NCBI RefSeq assembly: GCF_003258945.1
Contig: NZ_QLIX01000018.1
Location: forward strand, 1-64,000
Direction: 5' to 3'
Length of the DNA stretch: 64,000 nucleotides
From: Roseicella frigidaeris
GTDB lineage: Bacteria > Pseudomonadota > Alphaproteobacteria > Acetobacterales > Acetobacteraceae
Shown here: positions 9,455-18,879 of the stretch, piece by piece
Layout of the letters: each line of letters opens with the position of its first letter
Numbering within the stretch: the first letter of the stretch is position 1
The notes under the pieces: model-generated
Seen by the model: the letters and a program-made list of their open reading frames with translations, nothing else
Told to the model about the DNA's origin: nothing
The model's database searches: none
Made by a program: the position numbers and the translations under genes

Positions 9455-10438
9455 GTGCCGCAGCCGAACCGCCGCCCCGTCCTCGCCAGCCTCGCGCTGC
9501 TCGCCGCCCTCGCCTCGCCCGGCGCCCCCGTCCAGGCCCAGCCGGCCTGGCCGAGCCAGCCGATCCGGCTGATCGTCCCCTTCTCCGCCGGCGTCTCCGA
9601 CACCATCGCGCGGCTGGTCGGCACGGAGATGAGCAAGTCGCTCGGCCAGCCCATCGTGGTCGAGAACAAGGCCGGCGCCGGCGGCAATATCGGCTCCGAG
9701 GCCTGCGCCCGGGCCACGCCGGATGGCTATACGATCTGCCTCGGCACCATCAGCAGCCACGCCATCAACCCGGCGATCACGCCGAAGATGCCCTATGACG
9801 TGGCGCGCGACTTCGCCCCCATCACCCAGCTCGCCGCCCAGCCCAACGCCATCGCCGTCGCCAACGACATGCCGGCGCGGAGCCTCGCCGAGCTCATCGC
9901 CGTCCTGAAGGAGAAGCCCGGCGACACCGCCTTCGGCACCTCGGGCGTCGGCACCTCGGTGCACCTCGCCGGGGCGCTCTTCATGCAGATGACCGGCACC
10001 CGGATCGAGCACGTGCCCTATCGCGGCAGCGGCCAGGTGACCACGGCGCTGATGACGGGCGAGCTGCCCATGGCCTTCGATAACCTCTCCTCGGTCCTGC
10101 CCTTCGCGCGGGAGGGCAAGTTCCGCATCCTCGGCGTCACCACGCTGCAGCGCAGCCCGGCAGCGCCCGACATCCCAGCCGTCGCCGAGACCGTGCCGGG
10201 CTTCGAGAGCCTCTCCTGGCACGGCGTCTTCGCCCCCGCGAAGGTGCCGCCGGCGATCATCGCCCGGCTCCACAAGGAAGCGGTGGCGGCGCTGGCCAGC
10301 CCCGGCGTCGCGTCCCGCTTCCAGGAGCTCGGCATCACCCCGGTCGGCAACACGCCGGAGGAATTCGGCCGCTTCGTCGCCAGCGAGACCGCCCGCTGGG
10401 GCGAGGTCGCCCGCCGGGCGAAGATCCAGCTCGACTGA
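9455..10438 (+). CDS. Bug (TctC) family tripartite tricarboxylate transporter substrate-binding protein
   Basis: This 327-residue periplasmic binding protein has a signal peptide of about 28 residues (hydrophobic SLALLAALASPGAPVQAQ) followed by PIRLIVPFSAGVSDTIARLVG, VVENKAGAGGNIG and the HVPYRGSGQVTTALMTGELP ligand-closure segment. The family captures carboxylates and usually delivers them to TctA/TctB. The GTG at 9455 has an AGGAGGA site 5 bases upstream and gives a proper signal peptide, unlike the ATG 51 bases earlier. It is the first gene of the sugar-acid operon. No TctA or TctB gene is in the window. Confidence 0.88.
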   Translation: MPQPNRRPVLASLALLAALASPGAPVQAQPAWPSQPIRLIVPFSAGVSDTIARLVGTEMSKSLGQPIVVENKAGAGGNIGSEACARATPDGYTICLGTISSHAINPAITPKMPYDVARDFAPITQLAAQPNAIAVANDMPARSLAELIAVLKEKPGDTAFGTSGVGTSVHLAGALFMQMTGTRIEHVPYRGSGQVTTALMTGELPMAFDNLSSVLPFAREGKFRILGVTTLQRSPAAPDIPAVAETVPGFESLSWHGVFAPAKVPPAIIARLHKEAVAALASPGVASRFQELGITPVGNTPEEFGRFVASETARWGEVARRAKIQLD

Positions 10439-10510
10439 GAGCGGCAGGCCTGGACGTCGCCCCATCAATGCCCCCAGTCGCCGGCGCTGCCTCCGGCAGC
10501 CTGGCTATGC

Positions 10511-10577
10511 GGCATGAGCTGCGGCGCCCGGCCGGCGACGCCGGCCGCAGGCCAGGATCCGGGCACGCCGCCATGCC
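10511..10577. other. Cruciform-prone intergenic sequence
   Basis: Arms GGCATG (10511-10516) and CATGCC (10572-10577) enclose a strong hairpin GGCCGGC-gac-GCCGGCC (10530-10546). It lies in the 224-base gap between the first Bug gene and the dehydratase gene. It could attenuate or process the operon transcript, or be a degenerate repeat. No gene is credible in this gap. Confidence 0.3.
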
Positions 10578-10662
10578 CCCGCGACGCCACGCGAGCCCTG
10601 CGTTAGACCAAGCTGCCGACCCGCCGGAAGGCCGGCGTTCCCCCGCGATCGCCTGACAGGAC

Positions 10663-12417
10663 ATGCCCCCAATGACCAAGCTCCCGCCCCGCAAGCAAGC
10701 CGCCGATCTGCGCTCCGCGCGCTGGTTCGGCCCGGCCGATCTCCGCAGCTTCGGCCACCGCTCCCGCGCCATGCAGATGGGCTACGCGCCGGAGGAGTGG
10801 CAGGGCAAGCCGGTGATCGCCATCGTCAACACCTGGTCCGACCTCAACCCCTGCCACACCCATCTGCGGCAGCGGGCGGAGGACGTGAAGCGCGGCATCC
10901 TGATGGCCGGCGGCTTCCCGGTGGAGCTGCCCGCGATCAGCGTCTCGGAGAGCTACGTCAAGCCGACGACGATGATGTACCGCAACATGCTCGCCATGGA
11001 GACGGAGGAGCTGCTGCGCTCCCACCCCGTGGACGGCGCGGTGCTGATGGGCGGCTGCGACAAGACGACGCCCGGCCTGCTGCTCGGCGCGACCAGCATG
11101 AACATCCCGGCCATCTTCGTCCCCGCCGGGCCGATGCTGCGCGGCAATTGGCAGGGCAAGGTGCTCGGCTCCGGCTCCGATAGCTGGAAGTACTGGGACG
11201 AGCTGCGGGCCGGCAAGATCACCGAGCAGGACTGGCTCGGCGTCGAGGCCGGCATCGCCCGCAGCCATGGCACCTGCATGACCATGGGCACCGCCTCCAC
11301 CATGACCGCGATCGCCGAGGCGGTCGGCATGGTGCTGCCGGGCGGCTCCTCCGTCCCCGCCGCCGATGCCGGTCATATCCGCCTCTGCTCCGAGAGCGGC
11401 CGGCGCATCGTCGAGATGGTCTGGGAGGACCTGACGCCGCAGCGCATCCAGACCCGCGCGGCCTTCGAGAATGCCATCGCCGTCGCCATGGCCATGGGCT
11501 GCTCGACCAATGCCATCATCCATCTGATCGCCATGGCGCGCCGCGCCGGCCAGGATATCAGCCTCGAGGATTTCGAGCGCTACAGCCGCCGGGTGCCGGT
11601 GATCGGCAATGTCCGCCCCTCGGGCGACACGTACCTGATGGAGGATTTCTTCTATGCCGGCGGCATCCGGGCGCTGATGGGCCGGATCGCGCCGCACCTG
11701 CACCTCGATTGCGTCACCTGCACCGGCCGCACGGTGGCCGAGAATATCGAGGGCGCCCGCGTCTACAACGACGACGTGATCCGCAGCCTCGACAACCCGA
11801 TCTATGGCGAGGGCTCGCTCGCCGTGCTGACGGGCAACCTGGCGCCGGATGGCTGCGTCATCAAGCCGGCGGCGATGGACCAGAAATTCCTCAAGCATTC
11901 CGGCCCGGCCTTCGTCTTCGACGACTACCCCTCGATGAAGAAGGCGGTCGAGGACGAGAGCTTCCCCTTCACCCCGGACAGCGTGCTGGTGCTGCGCAAC
12001 GCCGGGCCGCAGGGCGGGCCGGGCATGCCGGAATGGGGCATGCTGCCGATGCCGAAGAAGCTGCTGAAGATGGGGTTGCGCGACATGCTGCGGCTCTCCG
12101 ACGCCCGGATGTCCGGCACCTCCTACGGCGCCTGCGTGCTGCATGTGGCGCCGGAGAGCTATGTCGGCGGGCCGCTGGCGCTGCTGCAGACCGGCGACAT
12201 CGTGACCGTCGATGTCGATGCCCGCTCCATCCGCATGGAAGTGGGCGAGGAGGAGCTGGCGCGCCGCCGCGCCGCATGGGTGCCGCCGCCGGTGCGCTTC
12301 GAGCGCGGCTATGGCTGGATGTTCACCAAGCACATCCAGCAGGCCAATGAGGGCTGCGACTTCGACTTCCTGCGCACCGATTTCGGCGCCCCGGTCGCCG
12401 AGCCCGTCATCTACTGA
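10663..12417 (+). CDS. IlvD/Edd-family sugar-acid dehydratase (L-arabinonate dehydratase-like)
   Basis: This 584-residue protein dehydrates a sugar acid to a 2-keto-3-deoxy acid. Three cysteines suited to a [2Fe-2S] cluster are C64 (SDLNPCH), C132 (MGGCDKT) and C205 (SHGTCMTMG). Their spacing matches the known pentonate dehydratases of this family. The Mg-binding region and the C-terminal DARMSGTSYG motif are present. Closest resemblance is to L-arabinonate or D-xylonate dehydratase rather than IlvD proper, but the substrate is inferred. It is followed 25 bases later by the RraA-like gene, which could cleave the keto-deoxy product. The family does not need a membrane partner; the protein is cytoplasmic. 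Confidence 0.88.
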   Translation: MPPMTKLPPRKQAADLRSARWFGPADLRSFGHRSRAMQMGYAPEEWQGKPVIAIVNTWSDLNPCHTHLRQRAEDVKRGILMAGGFPVELPAISVSESYVKPTTMMYRNMLAMETEELLRSHPVDGAVLMGGCDKTTPGLLLGATSMNIPAIFVPAGPMLRGNWQGKVLGSGSDSWKYWDELRAGKITEQDWLGVEAGIARSHGTCMTMGTASTMTAIAEAVGMVLPGGSSVPAADAGHIRLCSESGRRIVEMVWEDLTPQRIQTRAAFENAIAVAMAMGCSTNAIIHLIAMARRAGQDISLEDFERYSRRVPVIGNVRPSGDTYLMEDFFYAGGIRALMGRIAPHLHLDCVTCTGRTVAENIEGARVYNDDVIRSLDNPIYGEGSLAVLTGNLAPDGCVIKPAAMDQKFLKHSGPAFVFDDYPSMKKAVEDESFPFTPDSVLVLRNAGPQGGPGMPEWGMLPMPKKLLKMGLRDMLRLSDARMSGTSYGACVLHVAPESYVGGPLALLQTGDIVTVDVDARSIRMEVGEEELARRRAAWVPPPVRFERGYGWMFTKHIQQANEGCDFDFLRTDFGAPVAEPVIY

Positions 12418-12442
12418 ACCGACCGAGAGAGGAGGAAACCCC

Positions 12443-13159
12443 ATGGCCCTCAGCCCCGAGACCCGCGACAAGCTCAAGCGGGTCAGCACCGCGACCCTCG
12501 CCACCGCGCTCTACAAGCGCGGGCTGCGCGGGCAGATGATCCAGGGCGTGCTGCCGCTGCACCGCCCGACCGAGAGCATGGTGGGCGAGGCCTTCACCGT
12601 CCGCTACATCCCGGCCCGCGAGGACCTGAACGGGCTCGAGGTGTTCCGCGACCCGACGCATCCGCAGCGCAAGGCGATCGAGGAATGCCCGCCCGGCGCA
12701 GTGCTGGTCTTCGACAGCCGCAAGGATGCCCGCGCCGCCTCGGCCGGCGGCATCCTGGTCGGGCGGCTGAAGGCGCGCGGCGCCGCCGGCGTCGTCACCG
12801 ATGGCGGCTTCCGCGACAGCGCCGAGATCGCGACGCTCGGCATCCCCGCCTTCCACCAGCGCCCCTCGGCGCCGACCAACCTGACGCTGAACCAGGCGGT
12901 CGGCATCAACGAGCCGATCGCCTGCGGCGACGCGCCGGTCTTCCCGGGCGACGTGCTGGTGGGCGATGCCGATGGCGTCATCGTCCTGCCGGCGCATCTC
13001 GCCGATGAGCTCGCCGCCGAGGCGACGGAGATGACCGCCTACGAGGATTTCGTCACCGAGAAGGTGGCCGAGGGGCGCAGCATCCGCGGCCTCTACCCGG
13101 CGACCGATCCGAAGAGCCTCGAGGAATTCGCCACCTGGCGGAAGGCCCAGGGGCGCTGA
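12443..13159 (+). CDS. RraA-like / HMG-aldolase-type protein
   Basis: This 238-residue protein belongs to the RraA/demethylmenaquinone-methyltransferase-like fold, which includes class II HMG/CHA pyruvate aldolases and oxaloacetate decarboxylases. It shows STATLATALYKRGLRG at the N-terminus and the GVVTDGGFRDSAEI signature with the R-D pair of the active site. Placed directly after a sugar-acid dehydratase, it is more likely a metal-dependent aldolase or lyase that splits the keto-deoxy acid than an RNase E inhibitor; this is inference from context. The ATG at 12443 follows a strong GGAGGA site. Confidence 0.8.
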   Translation: MALSPETRDKLKRVSTATLATALYKRGLRGQMIQGVLPLHRPTESMVGEAFTVRYIPAREDLNGLEVFRDPTHPQRKAIEECPPGAVLVFDSRKDARAASAGGILVGRLKARGAAGVVTDGGFRDSAEIATLGIPAFHQRPSAPTNLTLNQAVGINEPIACGDAPVFPGDVLVGDADGVIVLPAHLADELAAEATEMTAYEDFVTEKVAEGRSIRGLYPATDPKSLEEFATWRKAQGR

Positions 13160-13227
13160 GTCAGGGCGGGGCCGGCGGGCAGCCGCCGGCCGGCCCGCGC
13201 CACCTGGTTGAGGGAGGAAACGAGACC

Positions 13228-14199
13228 ATGCAACGCCGCAGCCTGCTCGCCGCCACCGCCCTGCTCGCCCTGCCGGCGCGCGCCCGCGCGCAGGAGGAGT
13301 GGCCGCCGCGCACCGTGACCATCATCGTGCCCTTCGCCGCCGGCAGCTCCTCCGACATCATCGCCCGCGCCATCGCCCAGTCGCTGCAGCAGAGCAGCGG
13401 CAAGCCCTTCGTGGTGGAGAACCGCCCGGGCGCGACCGGCGAGGTGGGGGCGCGGCAGGTGATCCGCTCGGCGCCGGACGGCACCACGCTGCTGCATGCG
13501 CCGATCAGCACCTGGGCGATCAACGTCGCGCTGCGGCCCAACCTTGGCTACGACCCGGTGACGCAGCTCGCCCGCATCACCCAGACCGTGCGCACACCGA
13601 ACGTGCTGGTGGTGAATCCGCAGAAGGTGCCGGCCACCGACCTCAAGGGGCTGATCGCCTGGCTGCAGGGGCAGAAGGGCAAGGCCGCCTATTCCACCAG
13701 CGGCGTCGGCTCCTCCGATCACCTGACCATGGAGATGTTCAAGCAGGCGACCGGCACCGACATCACCCATATCCCCTATTCCGGCGGCGCGCCCGCGACG
13801 ACCAGCCTGATCGCCGGCGACACCCAGCTCTCCTTCCAGAATCTCGGCTCCATCATCGGCCAGATCCAGGATGGGCGGGTGCGGCCGCTGCTGATCACCG
13901 CCGAGGCGCGCAGCCCCCTGCTGCCCGCCGTGCCGACCGCGGCGGAGGCCGGGCTGGCCGATTTCGTGGTCTATTCCTGGCAGGGCTTCGGCGGCCCGGC
14001 GACGCTGCCGGAGCCGTTGCTGCGGCGCATCCACGGCGCCGTCGCCGGGGCGCTGCGCAGCGAGGCGGTGACCGGGAAGCTGGCGGAGATGGGCTTCGAG
14101 GTGGTGGCGAACAGCCCGGAGGAATTCGCCGCCTTCCAGGGGACGGAGATCGCCCGCTGGCGGCATGTGGTGCAGGTCGGCAACATCACGCCGGACTGA
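13228..14199 (+). CDS. Second Bug (TctC) family substrate-binding protein of the sugar-acid operon
   Basis: This 323-residue periplasmic binding protein has a twin-arginine-like signal (MQRRSLLAATALLALPARARAQ), then VTIIVPFAAGSSSDIIARAIA, VVENRPGATGEVGAR and ITHIPYSGGAPATTSLIAGD. It resembles the Bug protein at 9455 only at family level, so the operon encodes two distinct binding proteins. A GGGAGGAAA site precedes the ATG. No TctA/TctB lies nearby, so transport must use membrane partners encoded elsewhere, or the protein acts in sensing. It ends the operon; a two-hairpin repeat follows. Confidence 0.87.
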   Translation: MQRRSLLAATALLALPARARAQEEWPPRTVTIIVPFAAGSSSDIIARAIAQSLQQSSGKPFVVENRPGATGEVGARQVIRSAPDGTTLLHAPISTWAINVALRPNLGYDPVTQLARITQTVRTPNVLVVNPQKVPATDLKGLIAWLQGQKGKAAYSTSGVGSSDHLTMEMFKQATGTDITHIPYSGGAPATTSLIAGDTQLSFQNLGSIIGQIQDGRVRPLLITAEARSPLLPAVPTAAEAGLADFVVYSWQGFGGPATLPEPLLRRIHGAVAGALRSEAVTGKLAEMGFEVVANSPEEFAAFQGTEIARWRHVVQVGNITPD

Positions 14200-14226
14200 T
14201 ACACCCCCCCGCGCCGGGAGGGTCCC

Positions 14227-14332
14227 AGAGCATGTCCTGCGAACTTCCGTTCACCTGCAATGCTCTAGGTATTTGTTTTTACGGGCATCTTCACCTGTCC
14301 GGATGAGGTCATCCGGACAGGATCTGCTCTAG
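14227..14332. repeat. CTAG-ended two-hairpin repeat, family 1 copy 1
   Basis: This 106-bp element has a first hairpin with AGAGCAT/ATGCTCT arms, a linker containing GCATCTTCACC, and a second hairpin with a perfect 12-bp stem CCTGTCCGGATG/CATCCGGACAGG (14294-14305, 14310-14321). It ends TGCTCTAG. The linker and architecture recur at 44961-45066 and 45067-45170. Its terminal CTAG contains the stop codon of purU. It lies between convergent genes and may act as a bidirectional terminator. Confidence 0.8.
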
Positions 14333-15189
14333 CTGAACACCACCGTCTTGCTGCCGTTCAGGATCACCCGGCTCTCCAGCACCCAGCGCAGCGCCCGCGA
14401 CAGCACCCGCCGCTCGATGTCGCGGCCGTTGCGCACCAGGTCGTCCGGGCTGTCGCGATGCGTCACCCGCTCCACGTCCTGCTCGATGATCGGCCCCTCG
14501 TCGAGATCGGCGGTCACGTAATGCGCCGTCGCGCCGATCAGCTTCACGCCGCGGGCATGCGCCTGGTGGTAGGGCCGCGCGCCCTTGAAGCCGGGCAGGA
14601 AGGAATGGTGGATGTTGATGCAGCGGCCGGCGAGCTTGGCCGCCAGCCCGTCCGAGAGCACCTGCATGTAGCGCGCGAGGATGACGAGCTCGCTTTGCGT
14701 CTCCTGAACCAGCGCCCAGATCGCCGCCTCCTGCTCCAGCTTGGTCTGCTTCGTCACCGGCAGGTGGTGGAAGGGGATATCGGCGAAATCGAGATGCGCG
14801 AAGGTCTCGCGCGGGTGGTTCGAGACGATGGCCGAAGGCACCATCGGCAGCTCGCCGATCCGCCAGCGATAGAGGATATCGGCCAAGCAATGGTCGAATT
14901 TCGAGACCAGCAGCATCACCCGCGGCTTGTCCGCCAGGTCGCGCAGGGCCCAGCGCATGGCGAAGCGCTCGGCGATCGGCGCCAGCCCGGCCCGCAGCGC
15001 CGCCTCGTCCGGCGCGCCCCGCGGATGGTCGAAGACGATCCGGGCGAAGAAGCGCGTCGTCTCCGCATCGTCGAATTGCTGCGCCTCGGCGATGTTCGCG
15101 CCGGCCTCGAAGAGGAAGGTCGAGACGGCGGCGACGATGCCGGGCCGGTTCGGGCAGGAGAGCGTGAGGACGTGCCGCGTCGCGGGCAT
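14329..15189 (-). CDS. purU: Formyltetrahydrofolate deformylase
   Basis: This 286-residue enzyme hydrolyses 10-formyl-THF to formate and THF, balancing one-carbon pools. An N-terminal ACT domain ([23 protein letters not shown]) is followed by a formyl-transferase domain with the catalytic [16 protein letters not shown] and [19 protein letters not shown] motifs. Length is normal. The stop codon TAG comes from the last bases of the adjacent repeat element. The DUF3297 gene lies 16 bases upstream on the same strand, so the two are probably co-transcribed. Confidence 0.95.
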   Translation of the reverse strand: MPATRHVLTLSCPNRPGIVAAVSTFLFEAGANIAEAQQFDDAETTRFFARIVFDHPRGAPDEAALRAGLAPIAERFAMRWALRDLADKPRVMLLVSKFDHCLADILYRWRIGELPMVPSAIVSNHPRETFAHLDFADIPFHHLPVTKQTKLEQEAAIWALVQETQSELVILARYMQVLSDGLAAKLAGRCINIHHSFLPGFKGARPYHQAHARGVKLIGATAHYVTADLDEGPIIEQDVERVTHRDSPDDLVRNGRDIERRVLSRALRWVLESRVILNGSKTVVFS

Positions 15190-15205
15190 GCCGGGCGGCT
15201 CCCGC

Positions 15206-15460
15206 TCAGGCTTCGGGCGGCGGGGCGTCGCGGAGATAGGGTTCCACGCTCCCCTGCAGCTTCATCGTCATCGGCCGGCCGCGCCGATCCGTGGTCTTTC
15301 CGACCGAGAGCCGCACCCAGCCCTCCGAGACGCAGTATTCCTCGACATTGGTCTTCTCGACGCCCTTGAAACGGACGCCGACGCCCCGTTGCAGCAGCTC
15401 CGCGTTGAAATAGGGGCTGGCGGGATCGGTGGAGAGCCGGTCGGGCAGGGTCTCGGTCAT
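15206..15460 (-). CDS. DUF3297 family protein
   Basis: This 84-residue protein matches DUF3297, small cytoplasmic proteins of unknown function. The pattern [28 protein letters not shown], the central EEYCVSEGW and the tail LQGSVEPYL are typical as I remember the family. The ATG at 15460 begins [13 protein letters not shown]; a longer open frame upstream looks non-coding. It is upstream of purU on the same strand and divergent from the catalase gene. Confidence 0.82.
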   Translation of the reverse strand: MTETLPDRLSTDPASPYFNAELLQRGVGVRFKGVEKTNVEEYCVSEGWVRLSVGKTTDRRGRPMTMKLQGSVEPYLRDAPPPEA

Positions 15461-15464
15461 GGCA

Positions 15465-15517
15465 GCTACTCGCATCTCGGGCGCGGAACCGGGCCGCGCG
15501 GCCCCCCGGTGAGTAGC
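15465..15517. promoter_or_regulatory. Inverted repeat in the DUF3297-katE divergent region
   Basis: A perfect 7-bp repeat GCTACTC/GAGTAGC (15465-15471, 15511-15517) lies just upstream of the DUF3297 start, in the 246-base divergent region. It could be an operator or leader hairpin; the evidence is only symmetry and position. Confidence 0.25.
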
Positions 15518-15706
15518 CAGCCGCGGCGAATCTGCCAACCATCCCCGGCCGGAAGGGGGCGCCCGCGGCCGGCATTTCGCCCGGCGGGCCGAATCTCGGC
15601 CGCTGCCGCCCAACGGTTTCAGGCCTGCCGCGTTGTCCTGGCCGCGCGACCCAGACCCGGCAGCGTCACCTCCGGGGCCGGGTCCAGGCCTCAGGAGAGT
15701 TCACGC

Positions 15707-17827
15707 ATGCCCGCAGACCCGAAGACCGAGGCGTTGTCGCCTGCCCAGATCGCCGATGCGAAGATCCTGCGCGGCCAGGGCGGGGAGACGCATCAGGTCG
15801 CCGGCGGCAAGGTTCCGGTGCTCACGACCCAGCAGGGCATTCCGGTCGCCGACGACCAGAACTCGCTCCGGATCGGCGCGCGCGGGCCGGGGCTGCTGGA
15901 AGACTTTCATTTCCGCGAGAAGATCTTCCATTTCGACCATGAGCGCATCCCGGAGCGGGTGGTGCATGCCCGCGGCTTCGGCGTCCATGGCACCTTCGAG
16001 ACCACGGAGGCCCTGTCCGACCTCACCTGCGCCGATCTCTTCCAGCGCAAGGGCGAGAAGACGCCTGTCTTCGTCCGCTTCTCGACCGTTGCCGGCAACA
16101 AGGGCTCGCCCGACCTCGCGCGCGACGTGCGCGGCTTCGCGGTGAAATTCTACACGAAGGAGGGCAACTGGGACCTGGTGGGGAACAACATCCCGGTCTT
16201 CTTCATCCAGGACGCCATCAAATTTCCCGACCTGATCCATGCGGCGAAGCAGGAGCCGGACCGCGGTTTCCCGCAGGCTCAGACGGCGCACGACAATTTC
16301 TGGGATTTCGTGTCGCTCTCGCCGGAATCGGTCAACATGCTGCTCTGGATCATGTCGGACCGGACCATCCCGCGCTCCTTCCGCTTCATGGAGGGCTTCG
16401 GGGTCCACACCTTCCGGCTGGTCAATGCCGAGGGCAAGTCGAGCTTCGTGAAATTCCACTGGAAGCCGAAGCTGGGCCTGCAATCCGTGGTCTGGAACGA
16501 GGCGGTGAAGATCAACGGCGCCGATCCCGACTTCCATCGCCGCGATCTCTGGGACGCCATTCAGGCCGGCGACTTCCCGGAATGGGAGCTCGGCTTGCAG
16601 GTCTTCGACGAGGCCTTCGCCGACAAATTCGATTTCGACGTGCTGGACGCGACCAAGATCATCCCGGAGGAGCTGGTGCCGGTGCGCATCGTCGGGCGCA
16701 TGGTGCTCGACCGCACGGTGGACAATTTCTTCGCCGAGACCGAGCAGGTCGCCTTCTGCACCCAGAACATCGTCCGCGGCATCGACTTCACCAACGACCC
16801 GTTGCTGCAGGGCCGCAATTTCTCCTATCTCGACACGCAGCTGAAGCGGCTCGGCAGCCCCAACTTCACCCATATCCCGGTGAACGCGCCGAAATCCCCG
16901 GTCACGCATTTCCAGCAGGATGGCCATATGGCCATGCGCAACCCGCGCGGCCGCGCCAATTACGAGCCGAATTCCTGGGGCGCCGAGGATGGCGGACCGC
17001 GCGAATCGCGCGAGCGCGGCTTCCAGACCTATCCGGCGGCCGAATCCGGCGAGAAGCGGCGGATCCGCGCCGAGCTCTTCGCCGACCACTACAGCCAGGC
17101 CCGGCAATTCTACGTCAGCCAGACGCCGGTCGAGCAGACGCATATCAAGGACGCCTTCGTCTTCGAGCTCAGCAAGGTCGAGACGCCGACGATCCGGGCC
17201 CGCGTCGTCGCGCATCTGCTGAACGTGGATGAGGGTCTCGCCGGCAAGGTCGCCGAGGGGCTCGGCCTCGCCCCGCTCCCCAAGCCGGCGACGCCGGCGC
17301 GGCCGGTGCTCGGCACCCTGCCGCCCTCCCCCGCCCTCAGCATCCAGCGCAATGGGCCGAAGAGCATGCAGGGGCGCAAGATCGGCGTGCTGGTCAGCGA
17401 CGGCACGGAGGCCGCGCTGCTCGCGGCCTTGCAGGAGGCGGCGCAGGCCGAGGGCGCGATGCTCGAGCTCATCGCCCCGAAGGTCGGCGGCGTGAAGACC
17501 AGCGACGGCAAGACCGTGCCGGCCAAGCAGAAGATCAATGGCGGCCCCTCCGTACTCTACGACGCCGTGGCGGTCCTGCCCTCGGCCGAGGGCGCGGCGC
17601 TGCTGGCGAAGGAGGCGACGGCGAAGGATTTCGTCAACGACGCCTATGCCCACGCCAAGTTCATCGGCTATGCCGAGACGGCGCAGCCGCTGTTCCAGAA
17701 GGCCGGGCTGACGGAGATGGATGGCGGCTTCGTCGCCCTGCGCAAGCCGGCCGACGCCAAGGCCTTCATCGAGGCCTGCCGCGCCGTGCGCTTCTGGGAA
17801 CGGGAGGCGCTGGTGCACGCGGTCTGA
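15707..17827 (+). CDS. katE: Large-subunit (clade 2) catalase HPII
   Basis: This 706-residue haem catalase disproportionates hydrogen peroxide. The distal histidine is H87 in [10 protein letters not shown], the catalytic asparagine lies in [11 protein letters not shown] (about 160), and the proximal tyrosine in [13 protein letters not shown]. After the catalase core, residues of about 550-706 form the flavodoxin/DJ-1-like C-terminal domain ([20 protein letters not shown]) that defines large-subunit catalases. The ATG at 15707 has an AGGAGA site 10 bases upstream; the in-frame sequence before it is not catalase-like. It stands as a single plus-strand gene and is cytoplasmic. Confidence 0.96.
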   Translation: MPADPKTEALSPAQIADAKILRGQGGETHQVAGGKVPVLTTQQGIPVADDQNSLRIGARGPGLLEDFHFREKIFHFDHERIPERVVHARGFGVHGTFETTEALSDLTCADLFQRKGEKTPVFVRFSTVAGNKGSPDLARDVRGFAVKFYTKEGNWDLVGNNIPVFFIQDAIKFPDLIHAAKQEPDRGFPQAQTAHDNFWDFVSLSPESVNMLLWIMSDRTIPRSFRFMEGFGVHTFRLVNAEGKSSFVKFHWKPKLGLQSVVWNEAVKINGADPDFHRRDLWDAIQAGDFPEWELGLQVFDEAFADKFDFDVLDATKIIPEELVPVRIVGRMVLDRTVDNFFAETEQVAFCTQNIVRGIDFTNDPLLQGRNFSYLDTQLKRLGSPNFTHIPVNAPKSPVTHFQQDGHMAMRNPRGRANYEPNSWGAEDGGPRESRERGFQTYPAAESGEKRRIRAELFADHYSQARQFYVSQTPVEQTHIKDAFVFELSKVETPTIRARVVAHLLNVDEGLAGKVAEGLGLAPLPKPATPARPVLGTLPPSPALSIQRNGPKSMQGRKIGVLVSDGTEAALLAALQEAAQAEGAMLELIAPKVGGVKTSDGKTVPAKQKINGGPSVLYDAVAVLPSAEGAALLAKEATAKDFVNDAYAHAKFIGYAETAQPLFQKAGLTEMDGGFVALRKPADAKAFIEACRAVRFWEREALVHAV

Positions 17828-17890
17828 GCCGCCCCGCCCCTCTGGCCCGACCGGCCCGGGCGCGCCATCCTGCGCCCGGGAGATCGTCGC

Positions 17891-18715
17891 ATGCCGCATC
17901 CAGGACCGTCCCTAACCGCCGCCGCCTGGTTTCGCTGCCTCCTCGGCATCGTGCGACGCGAGGCGCTGCGCTTCATCCACCAGCGCAGCCGCTTCTTCTC
18001 CGCCCTGGTGCGGCCGCTGGTCTGGCTCGCCATCTTCGCCGCCGGCTTCCGTTTCGTCCTCGGCGTCTCGATCAGCCCGCCCTACGAGACCTATGTGCTC
18101 TACGAGGTCTACATCGTGCCCGGCCTCGCCGGCATGGTGCTGCTGTTCCAGGGCATGCAGAGCAGCCTTTCCCTGGTCTACGACCGCGAGGTCGGCAGCA
18201 TGCGGGTGCTGCTGACCAGCCCGCTGCCGCGCTGGTGGATGCTGTTCTGCAAGCTGCTGGCCTCGGTCCTGGTCGGCGTGGCGCAGGTCTATGTCTTCCT
18301 GCTCGTCGCCCGCTTCTGGGAGGTGGAGCCGCCGGCAATCGGCTACCTCACCGTTCTGCCGGCCCTGGTGCTGGCGGGCATGATGCTCGGCGCGCTCGGC
18401 CTGCTGCTGTCCTCCTGGATCAAGCAGCTCGAGAATTTCGCGGGGGTGATGAACTTCGTCATCTTCCCCATGTTCTTCGCCTCCTCGGCGCTCTACCCGC
18501 TCTGGCGGGTGCAGGAGGCGAGCCTGACGCTCTACTGGATCTGCCAGGCCAACCCCTTCACCCAGGCGGTGGAGCTGATCCGCTTCGCCCTCTACGCGCA
18601 GTTCGACCCGGTCTCCTTCGCGGCGGTGACGGCGGCGCTGCTGCTCTTCGGCGGCGCCGCGGTGCTCGGCTACGACCCGCAGCGCGGCATGCTGGCGCGC
18701 CGCGCCGCCGCCTGA
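17891..18715 (+). CDS. ABC-2 type transporter permease, PedC-like (PQQ alcohol dehydrogenase-associated)
   Basis: This 274-residue membrane protein has about six hydrophobic segments and the ABC-2 permease fold. Stretches such as VRREALRFIHQRSRF, PPYETYVLYEVYIVPGL, LLSSWIKQLENFAGVMNFVIFPMFFASSALYPLW and NPFTQAVELIRFALY closely resemble the PedC-type permease of PQQ-dependent alcohol dehydrogenase clusters. In Pseudomonas putida PedA1A2BC supports rare-earth-dependent growth, and LutEF are the methylobacterial counterparts. Its likely ATPase partner is not adjacent but 7 kb away at 25868. The ligand and direction of transport are not shown by the sequence. Confidence 0.82.
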   Translation: MPHPGPSLTAAAWFRCLLGIVRREALRFIHQRSRFFSALVRPLVWLAIFAAGFRFVLGVSISPPYETYVLYEVYIVPGLAGMVLLFQGMQSSLSLVYDREVGSMRVLLTSPLPRWWMLFCKLLASVLVGVAQVYVFLLVARFWEVEPPAIGYLTVLPALVLAGMMLGALGLLLSSWIKQLENFAGVMNFVIFPMFFASSALYPLWRVQEASLTLYWICQANPFTQAVELIRFALYAQFDPVSFAAVTAALLLFGGAAVLGYDPQRGMLARRAAA

Positions 18716-18772
18716 GCCCCCGGCCCGGCGGCGCGGCCCCGCCATGGAGCCGTGGCCGAGGCGCCGCATCGG

Positions 18773-18801
18773 TTGCGACGGCTGGGCGCAGCCCGCATAA
18801 T
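18773..18801 (+). promoter_or_regulatory. Putative sigma-70 promoter for the FIST-kinase pair
   Basis: TTGCGA (18773-18778) and CATAAT (18796-18801) are separated by exactly 17 bases, about 75 bases upstream of the FIST gene. Spacing and hexamers fit a vegetative promoter; activity is inferred. Confidence 0.5.
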
Positions 18802-18879
18802 GCGTCCCCAACCGGGCTCGACATCGGCGGGGAAACGGCTTTGCAAGGCATGCGCCCGGAGTCCAGGACGAGGGCCAGG

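Noticed and set aside
10468-10656. 62-codon frame in the gap before the dehydratase gene
   Set aside because: The sequence is Arg/Pro/Ala-rich, lacks a ribosome-binding site, and overlaps strong hairpins.
14927-15706. N-terminal extension of the catalase to 966 residues
   Set aside because: It overlaps purU and the DUF3297 gene in antisense, and a good ribosome-binding site marks the start at 15707.
15701-17899. 732-codon minus-strand frame opposite katE
   Set aside because: Antisense to a conserved catalase; the composition is non-protein-like.
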